NCBI GenBank assembly: GCA_008729055.1
Contig: SDUX01000010.1
Span: 2,991,090-3,055,089 of the forward strand
Reading direction: 5' to 3'
Source of the DNA: Pyropia haitanensis
Taxonomy: Eukaryota > Rhodophyta > Bangiophyceae > Bangiales > Bangiaceae
DNA: 64,000 nucleotides
Under the pieces are notes generated by a model, which worked only from the letters and a program-made list of their open reading frames with translations, did not search any database and was not told the DNA's origin. Shown piece after piece: positions 55,476-64,000 of this stretch; the first letter of the stretch is position 1, and each line of letters starts with the position of its first letter. The position numbers and the translations under genes were made by a program.

Positions 55476-56478
55476 AGGGTGTGGGGGTTGAGGGTTGGGT
55501 GGATGCGAGGAGTTTGAAGGGGGAGAGGGGGGGGGGGGGGAGAGGGAGAGAGCGGTATGGGGGCTGTGGGCGAGTCGCCGGCAGGTCTGCGTTTTTTCTT
55601 TTTCTTTGTGGTGTATCTATCACGTTCGCGGTGGTTGGCGGCGAGGGTGCCAGTCAGCCCGGCCCCCTTCTACCACCCCGTCCTGCCTTCCTCCCCGCCC
55701 TTTTTTTCGTCTCTTTCTTTTTTTCCTCGTTGCCGCTGGGGGCCGCGTGGTTTGTGGGGGGGCCACGGGTTTTTGGCCGCCCCTCGTGTCGCTTTGCGTG
55801 CGTGTTCCTTTTTCCTTTTTTTCTCTTTTCTTTTTTTCGTCGCTTGCCCTCTATAGCCGCCCACGCCCGGTGACCGACCGACCCAGTCTCAACGACTTTC
55901 TTTTTGGGAGGGAAGGGCGGGTGGGAGCGTGTAGCAATTGAGACTGGCAGGCGCCGTCACGCCGTGGGCGCGTCGCACCGAAGAGGAGGCCACACAGAAG
56001 ATGGAGGGGCGGGGGGGGGCGTGCAGTTGCGCGAGCGGTGCTGCCCGAGGCCGCGCACGGCTGTGGCCGCGGTGGCGGCGGCGGTGGGACGTGTGTGGGT
56101 GCGGCCGACCCCCCCTTCATGGGAGAGATGGCGGGCCCGCCAGTGCTGCCACACGCTTCAGCGGTGGCGCTGCCGCCGCCATGCTGGGGAGACCGGCCAT
56201 CCCCACGGCGGGGAGGGGCGTGCCGACGCCCCCGCCGCCCCCCCACCTTGGGCTGGGCGGCGGTACCCCGCCGGGAGTGGCTGTCGGGAGGGCCCCCCAC
56301 GACAACCGCGTCGCTGGGGTGCCCGAGTGTGCATCCAATCCCCGCGGCGGCCGCCACAAACAGACCACTCGGTGCTGCTCCCCGTATATACATCCCCGAC
56401 CCCCCTAACCCTTGCACACGCCTCCCACCCCCCCACTCGCCCCGCCCCCCAAGAACCACCCCCCGTGACGGTGGCGGG
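55476..56478. other. Spacer between convergent genes
   Basis: Contains the transcript ends of both neighbours. T/C-rich tracts lie at 55593-55612, 55700-55735 and 55806-55845. No gene is supported. Confidence 0.55.
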
Positions 56479-59400
56479 TCAGGCCCGCACAAACTTGCCC
56501 CGCTTGGACGTCCCTACCGCGTCGGCCATCGGCTTGTCCCCGTACAGCAGTTGCAGGCACTTGGCACGACGGGCCTCCTCGTGGTGGGGCAGCGCCAGGC
56601 CCGCGTCGGTGGTGCTGTCGTCGCCCGTTTCTGACGCGCTCCGCGGTGCGCCGCGCGGGCGGGTGTGGTGGCCGTCGGCCCCCACCGGCGGCGAGCCCCC
56701 GCCGTCAGACGTTGGTCCGGACCCCCAGGCGGAGCCCCCCCCCCCCTGGGGGATACGCCCGCCTCGTTGCCCCCATCGTCGCCGCCGTTGGGCGCGTCGG
56801 ACAAGAGCGGCCGCGGTGAGCGCCCCATCTTGGTAAAGAGCGAGTCTACCACCGCCTCCGCGCCTGACAGCATGCGGTCGCGCGTGCCGCGGATCCCAAA
56901 CAGCTTGAGCTTGGTGTAGTTGGACGCCGCCCGTTTGGCCACTGTGAAAATCATGTCCTGTTTGACGCGATTGAAGAAGAGCTTCCACGTCCACAGCTGG
57001 CTGCTGTACATCTGGCTGGGCGCCCGCACCGTCATGTCCTTAAAGTCGAGCAGGCCCTTGGCGTCCGTCTCTTTCGACTTGTACGACGCCGTCAGTTGCA
57101 CCTCTCCAATGTACACGTACTTGAACAGCATGGTGCTGGCGCCACGCTCTTGCATCGCCACCACGTCGTCCGCGCGGGAGCGGGCGTGCAGCGGGCCCGT
57201 CGCGGCCCGCCGGGCCGTCTCCCCAGCTTCGCCATCGTCCGCCGCCGCCGCCGATGCAGCGGCCGCGCGGCGACGGCGGAGGTAGGCAGCGGTGCGCGCG
57301 GCCATACGAACGGGTGCGGAGGCCGCGGACTCGGCCGCGTCAGGGTGCGTGTCCGCCACCTCCACGTCCAGCTCGTCTGACGGGAAGATGAAACGGAAAA
57401 GCGCCTCAAAGAGCCGTTGCGTCATGGCCGCCGTCAGCGGCGCAATGTTGATCGTCAGCACCTCATACACGGGGATGCCGCCCACACGATCAATCTGTAG
57501 GGCGTACCACTTGAAGGCAACCGCGGAGCCATCGGTGGATTTGATGGCAGACCGCTGGCTCAGCGGCGACACAGACAGTGCCGGCCGCGGTGGGGCCGAA
57601 CTGGAGGGCGCAGGAACGACAGCGGCCTCGTCAGACTGAGCCGAGGAGGCTGCAGGCACAGATGGGTCAGCCACCAGCTGTCCGCCCCCATCGTGTTGCG
57701 CAGCGCTGCGGTGGTAGAGGGAAAAGTCTGGCTGAAGGATGGAGCGGAAGTAGCCGTTCTTCATCCGGTTCTTAACGTCCACGTCGGCAAACGTAAACTC
57801 CTGGGATGATCCGCGGCCTAGGTAAAAGACGTGCCGGCAAACAAGGTCGTCCAGCGTCAGCTCCACCAGCGGTGGCCGGTCGCCAATCAGCTCGCGGAGC
57901 GTCCATGAGGAGTGGTCAAACGAGTAGGACAGGTACATGCTAGTGTACAGCTCCCCGCCACTGTCCCCATCAACGCCGCTGCCGCTACCAGGACCGCCGC
58001 CAACGCCGCCAGGGGAGGCCAGCCCTACCGCCGTGTCGCCAGGTTTGTGTTCCTTGCGCAGGTAGGTCGTGAGGGCCTTGAGCTTTGCCTTATACCTGCT
58101 GCGACATGCAAATAGGTCGGTGTCGCCAGCCTCAGGCAAAACCAGGCCAGCCATCAGCTCCTCCTGCGCTGTATCGAGCGCGTAGTTGAACTGGTGGAGC
58201 ACGTTGCGCAGGCGACGACGCTGGTCAACCAGTTCCGCTGTGGAGACATGGCCACCAGCCAGCTGTAGGTTGTACCGTAGCGCGGACAGCTCCTCGTTGA
58301 CGTCGATGGATAGGGGGTCGCGCTGCATGAGCACCTTGATGATAACGTTCATAAACGTCTGTAGCTGCGGGGAGGTGGAAAACATGTGCAGCGCCGGCAC
58401 AGAGATGTAGAGAGTTGACGGTCGAACGTGCTCGTCGGTGGCGCCGCCATCGCCATCGTCGGCTGCCTTGTTGGTCAGGTACACCATGTCCAGTGCCAGC
58501 GACTGGGTGGTGAGGCGCGTAAGCGGGAGCAGGTCGCAGTCCGACAGCGACGCGGCCTTGGACGACAGCCACACCGAGTCAACGTCAAAGTCGTCGACAC
58601 CGTCAATGAGCGTGTAAATTTGGCTGTTGTCCAGGTGCACCCGCGTCTCCGACTCGACAAACGTATCCACCCCCCCCACCTGGGTGTCCTGCTCGACGGT
58701 CTTGCGGATAAAGCCAAGGTTTGCCCAGTCGCTCGCCAGGAACAGGTAGCCCTTGGTCTCGGGCGATCCAAAGAGGACCTGCGGGTTGGAAATACGGAGC
58801 TCAAACTGGGCGCGACTGTCCAGAATCCGCCGCCCGGGCGTAACAACGGTACTTCCGGCCAAAGTAGATGCCGCATCGTGTTCGTTGCTGGACGATACAC
58901 CCCCGCCCCTGGGCTCAGAGCCAACGGGCTCGTTGGAGTGCACCGCCCCGGTGACGGGGTCAATCTCATCCAGCAGCTCCAGTAGCGTCCCCGCACCATC
59001 GCCGTCGGCGGTACGGCGACCTCGGCCGCCGCCCCTGCGAGGCATCACAGAAGTCGAGCGGCGGGTCAGACCGCCCTCTGAACCATCCATCTCCGAAGCG
59101 GCCTCGCTGATGGCACCACCCTCGGCTTCGGCCATCCCTACCGACGTCGCGGGTCTCACCGCGTCGGGTCCAATGTCGTCCTCCAGCTCGTCGTCATCAG
59201 GAAAGAACGACCCGTACCCGTCGTCGGCACCATCCGCGCCAACGTCGTCGAGTGGAAGCGCGTCCACGTTGCCCGCCCGCATCGTAAAGCTCTTCTCGGC
59301 AAACGCCTCGGGCCACGTCCACACCGAGTTGCGCCGCGTGGGGCTCCACACCATCCGCACATCGTGGATGCCGAGGCGGAGTTCAAACTCGGCGGTCTCC

Positions 59401-62400
59401 AGCTTGCTGCCCCGCTGAAAGCTGTCGCTTTGCGAAAAGGTATGGAAGGGCGACGTCATCATGTCCATCTTGCGGCCGAAACCAGAGCTCCGTGGCCGCG
59501 ACATGGCTGCTGTGGACACCCGGTGAGAGGGGTCGTCGGAGAGAAGCACCTGGGAGATGGAGCAGAGGAACCCCATATCGTGCTCGTCGCCGCCTAGGTC
59601 TAGGTCCGGCAACCGGATGCGGGTGTGGAGGTCGCGGACGTCCACAACGCGCTTGGTCATCTCCACACGCCGCCCTGGAAGGCCCGTCAGAGGGAGCACC
59701 ACCCGCACGCGGTTCATAACCAGGTCCACGCTGGTGTCCCGCACGGAGAGCAGTAGGCCGTGGCCCACCTCCAAGTTATTGTACACCATGACATTGAGGT
59801 CCCGTGTCGTCACGCTCACCCGGATCTTGTGCATGATAGAGCCCGTCGTCTCTGCCGCGGGGGGCTTGCGGCCCGGGTCTGCCCGCCGCGCGGCAGGCAG
59901 ACAGCTGACCTCGGGCTTGGCCAGCATGCGGATGACGCGACGAAGGGTGGTGATGCCGTCAGAAAAAAGAACACTGCACCCAGCTGGCGCGATCCACCCC
60001 TCGTCCCGCACGCTGGTGCGCTTGCCGCCATTGGTACTCGGTGCGTTGAAGTGGAAGTCGGTGGCCGTCCCAAAGCTGCCCGCGTCGGTCGAGGGCTCCC
60101 GCTTCGGCGGCGCCTGCGGCGGCGCTCCTCGCAGGGGGCCACGGCTTCGCCGACGTCCCGTGGCAGTGGGATCTATACCCTTGGCTGGCGTTGGCAGGGG
60201 CGCGTCAACCGACCGGTCCGTCCGACCGTTGCTGCCGACACGGCTGAGACGGCGCTGCGCCAGAGGGACCACGTCCTCCGCTGCCAGCTGGGGAAGTCCC
60301 GTATGGGAACTGGCTCGCCGGGAAGTTCGTGAACGAGAACTGTTGGCTTCGTCCGCGCCCCCTGCCGCGGTCGGCTGGTTGTAGGGGTGGTGAGGGTAGC
60401 TCATGGCAGTCGACAGCGACGTTCGCTGCGCCGCCTGATTGCAGCTGGTCTCGTATCCCGCCTCACCAGGTCGTGGCACGTGCGCATGGGTGACACGCAC
60501 GTCCACACGCAGCTCCATGCCCACTGACCGCATCGACGCAAACGTGTCGTGGCCGTCAATATCGCTCAGCGGGGTACGCCACTGGGTAAAGTCGCCGGCG
60601 GGGGACAGCTTCGCCGTCGCGGGGGTCTCCTCCCGCCACAAAACGACTTGCGTTAGGATGCCACCGTCTGGTGCCGTCGCCACGGGTGTGACCGCGGCAC
60701 CGAGGTACGCTGACTCGCGCGAGTTAGGCGGCATGCCGCCCAGGATATCGCGGCCGTTTGTACCACCATCACCACCGCCAGCACCACCCGCGCCTCGGAA
60801 AGAGCGCGACCACGAGGCGGGGGCAGCTCCCCCACCAGGCCGATGCAACCTTGCCGACCGAGACGAGCTCGGCATGCCCCGGTCCAAGGGCAGTGGCAGC
60901 ACGGCAGGAAAAGGCAGGCAGTAGTGGTCAGCCGAATCGCCGGGCGGCGGCACCGACGGGATGGGCGTCAACAGCACCGCCACGGGCGCAAACGTGACCA
61001 CCGACCGCCGGTGGATGTGGAAGACAGCTGGTCGGATGACGAGCCGGTCGGCAGAGAATTCAATCGGCGCAGGGACGTCCTCGCCCTCCAGACGGGACAT
61101 GACGTACACCAACCGGTCGGCTGCCAAGTCCACGTAATGGTCCGTGAGGGTGTAGGGAGATGAAGAGCCACCCAGACGGCCGCGAAGCTTGGTCGCCGTC
61201 ACCCGCAGGCCGCCGTGACAGGCCAACCGCATGTTGTCAAACCACGGTAGCCGCGGGGACGGGTCCCTGCCGCCGCCACCAAAGCGGGCACACGCCTTGG
61301 TAAAGTCCATAAAGACGGGCACAAACGCCGTGTTCCACACCGCCTGCAGCCGACCGACGCGCAGGTGCGCGTCGCAAAACAGCTTTTGGGAGGCGAGGCC
61401 CTTGACCAGCGTCGCCCGTGCACGACGGCCGAGCGACACCGTCGTGGTGGCCCAATAGGGCGCCACCGTGCGCTGAGTGGCCAGCCCAAACACCCCATCC
61501 GCCAGCGTCGCCTCGTCAAACGACACAAACGCGGTGGGGTAGTCCCGGAAGCCGAGCCGCGCACCTCGTACGGTGGCGTGGACCGTGCGGAAACCGAGAT
61601 CCGCCCACCCCGCCCGGTGGTCCCGCGGGTGCGTGTCTCGATCGGGGATGAAGCAGTCAAGCCGTCGCACCTGGTCCAGGGACGCCGCGGACCCTCGTAC
61701 CATTGTGTCGGCGTCCATGACCATGGAGAAAGACACGTACGCGAGCTGCAAAGACGCCAGCGCCGCGTTGTGCAGCGGCGGCAGGTGCCCGTCTGCAACG
61801 CGCAGCGGCGGGGAGGCCGCGGCCAGCTGCTGCGCACGGTCCACAAAAATGTCCGAGTCCCGCTCCTTGAGCTGCGCCAGCAGTGTGTCGCCCAGTTCGG
61901 CCAGCTGCCGCTCCGACAGCTCCACCAGCTTGTCCTCCATCAGCTCGTTGCGGTGGAGCCGCTCTCGCGTCTCGTCCTGCATCAGTGGGAGCATGCGGGT
62001 AAGCCAGCCGTTGAGGGGGTCATCCTCCAAGTGCACCTCGGCGTCCGACACGGAGATGTGGAGGTCGGGCATTGGCTTCTTCTTGCCCGACGACACGCCG
62101 ATGCTACCGCCACCCGCGGCAGACGCCACACCAGGGTCTGCTGCCCTTGTGGACGACAACGGTGGCGGCAACGCGCCCGGCTCGGTGGGGGCGTCCCGCG
62201 CCTCTGCCCAATCCTCGTCGTCACTGCTGGCCGCACGGGCCACGAATATGTGGGACTCTGGGTGGCCAAGCGCGACACCGCGTTGGGCCGCCCAGCCGGC
62301 GGCGACCGCGTCGGCATCGCTCAGCGGCTCCTGCGCAGCGCGGCCCGTGGGGGTCAGCGGTGACGCTCCGGGGGCCATGCTGCCGGTGGCCGCTTCTCCC

Positions 62401-64000
62401 TCGGCCACTTCCTTCTCAGCCGCCCGCCGCGCCGCCTTGCGCGCTTTGGCCAGCGTAACGACCGCTTTGACGCGGATAATCCACTCCTGCAGGCGCGTCC
62501 CAAACGCAAAGTCGTGCGGCAGAATCCCCCGCAGGCCGTCGGCGTGCAGCCGGACCGACTGCGGCCGCGCGGTTACGGCCATAGAGACCAGCGGGTTGTC
62601 AAGGCGTATCGTCGTTGCGTGCGCAAACGGCACGTCCTGAAGGAACCACGTGACGCCAGAGACCACCCACACGGGGTCCGCAGGGGACATGGCCGCCACG
62701 CCAACGATCGATGCACCACTGCACGGGCCATCGGGAAACGACGCTTTGATGCGCGCGTCCGACACAATCAGCGTTAGCCCGCGGAGGGCAGCGAGCGTGC
62801 GGTCCAAGCGCGTGGTGGCCCCGCGACCACCGTCGGCTGCGCCACCCACATGCCGATGGAGACCTGCAGCCGGTGACGCACCCACGGTAGTCCCGCCACC
62901 CGCCGCCGCCCTGCGCGGACGACGGCCAGGCATGGACAGGGGCGCGCCGCCCGCTTCCGGCGAGATCGCAACAGACGCGGCTGGGCTTTTTGCGGCAGAC
63001 CCCGCGATGTCGCCCAGGCTGGCCGCCTCCCCGAGAGCCTCGTCGCCCGGCACCACTGGCCGCTGTGGCAGCACCAGTCCCGCGCGTAGCCCGTCACTGT
63101 CGCTGTCGTCTTCGCCTTCGCCGTCGCGCCACGCCGCGCGCGCGCCACGCACAACGTCTGGCACCGAGTCGAGCGCGGTCTGCAGGTCATAGTCCCACCG
63201 CATGTCCGAGCCCGCGACGGTCACAGCGACGCGGCTCTCTGCATTGACCGAGCCCGCCACGCGGTCCACCTTGGCGGCCGTCACCACACCGTCGCACGTG
63301 GCGTGGAGGAGGGAGGTACCATCGACGGCAGCGTCGACCATAATCGGGGCTTCGAGTGCCTCGAGCGTGGATAGCGCGGCCGTGCCGGGCCGCACCAGTG
63401 CGGGCACATGCAAGCGGGTGACGAGGAGTACCAGCGCTTGGGATTCATGAGGGGGAGCCACCACTGACTCTGCGCCGCCGCCGGCGCTTGTGCCGACGCC
63501 GACACCAGCAGCAGCAGCGGCGGCGGCGGCAGCAGCAGCGGCGGCAACGGCAGGCGCCGGCGCGGTTCCGTCCGCACCGACGCCGCGGTCGGCACCTGGC
63601 GGCGGAACGGGCACGTCCACTTCGTCAGTCGGCAGCGAGAGCGGAAAGGGCAGCAGCTCGGCCCCAGGACCGGTGGGTACCGTCTCGGAAGGCGCGCCGG
63701 CCACCGAGATGGGCCCGTCTGGTCGTGCCAGGAGCAGAAACCCCCCGTTCCGCAGGTCCACCGACGCCTCCATCCTCGGCCGCGCGGCGAGCCCCCCAGA
63801 GAACATGAAGGACCGCGCCCAGCGGTCCTGCTCAGACGACGCAGCCGCCGCAGCGGGCGCCGCCTCGGACCGCCGCGCGGTGGCCAGTAGCGCCGCGCGG
63901 CTGCCATCCCAGCTGTGTCGCGCCGCCCGGAAGGACGTGCCGCCCGCCGCGAGCGCCGCCCGCAGGCCCACGAGCGCGGCACGGAGGCGGCCCAGCAGGA
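56479..64000 (-). CDS. BLTP2 / FMP27 / SABRE / KIAA0100-family bridge-like lipid-transfer protein, 5' end outside the window
   Basis: The frame is open to the right edge and encodes about 2,500 residues, so only the N-terminus is missing. The family forms a long hydrophobic groove carrying phospholipids at ER-plasma membrane contacts. Landmarks in order on the minus strand: RLGFRDYPTAFVSF (near 61560), LPWFDNMRLACHGGL (near 61250), VWSPTRRNSVWTW (near 59350), ISNPQVLFGSPETKGYLFLA (near 58790), VLTINIAPLTAAM (near 57460), KYVYIGEVQLTASYKSK (near 57120) and SQLWTWKLFFNRVKQDMIF (near 57010), the conserved C-terminal FMP27 region. Serine- and glycine-rich inserts punctuate it. At 56735-56746 (12 C on the plus strand) the frame changes; the adjoining frame ends with HHEEARRAKCLQLLYGDKPM and KRGKFVRA at 56479. 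Without the change the tail is an unlikely Arg/Pro-rich sequence ending at 56514. Confidence 0.85.

Noticed and set aside
56514..56736. The Arg/Pro-rich C-terminus read directly by the long BLTP2 frame to a stop at 56514.
   Set aside because: The adjoining frame after the 12-C run gives a far more protein-like tail (HHEEARRAKCLQLLYGDKPM) ending at 56479.

Overview
This is nuclear DNA from a very GC-rich eukaryote. It carries eukaryote-only families (squalene epoxidase, SLC25 carrier, PH/CAMK and MAPK-like kinases, a BLTP2/FMP27/SABRE-type lipid-transfer protein). Introns are few and GT-AG, starts sit in Kozak-like contexts, and codons are forced to G/C so that proteins are full of Ala, Gly, Pro and Arg. 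Few, short introns (240 and 402 bp), extreme GC and abundant C/G runs fit a bangiophyte red alga such as Porphyra/Pyropia best. That assignment is inference; no marker gene is present.

Layout: a DOMON copper monooxygenase (minus, 37-2049); a repeat-rich gap; a HEAT-like gene (plus, about 7.0-8.1 kb); a 1,477-residue multidomain fusion (minus, 8294-12727); malonyl-CoA decarboxylase (plus, 13.9-16.2 kb); a phytol/farnesol-kinase-like gene (plus, 17.4-18.4 kb); squalene epoxidase (minus, 18.8-20.5 kb); an uncertain gene (20.9-22.7 kb). Then 22.7-29.4 kb is almost all repeats: a GC-only higher-order array, a 240-bp-armed inverted repeat and a GGC-rich minisatellite. Next come SANT gene 1 (plus), an isoprenylcysteine-methylesterase-like hydrolase (plus), a damaged METTL7-like methyltransferase (plus) and SANT gene 2 (minus), the last a paralog of the first. 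A gene-poor stretch at 36.7-44.7 kb holds trinucleotide arrays, a candidate TIR element and one small unknown gene. The end carries a MAPK-like kinase (minus), another gene-poor stretch, a PH+CAMK kinase (plus) and a partial BLTP2-type gene (minus) running off the right edge.

The genes do not form one pathway. Three touch lipid or isoprenoid metabolism (malonyl-CoA decarboxylase, prenol kinase, squalene epoxidase), a fourth moves lipids (BLTP2), and three are signalling proteins.

Two things stand out. First, one uninterrupted frame joins a permuted-papain peptidase-like domain, two cyclic-nucleotide-binding domains, an EF-hand and a complete mitochondrial carrier. Second, most genes change reading frame exactly at runs of 7-26 G or C, nearly always with the sign expected if one base were missing. 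Annotation of this window must allow for that, because an ordinary ORF search breaks many real genes.
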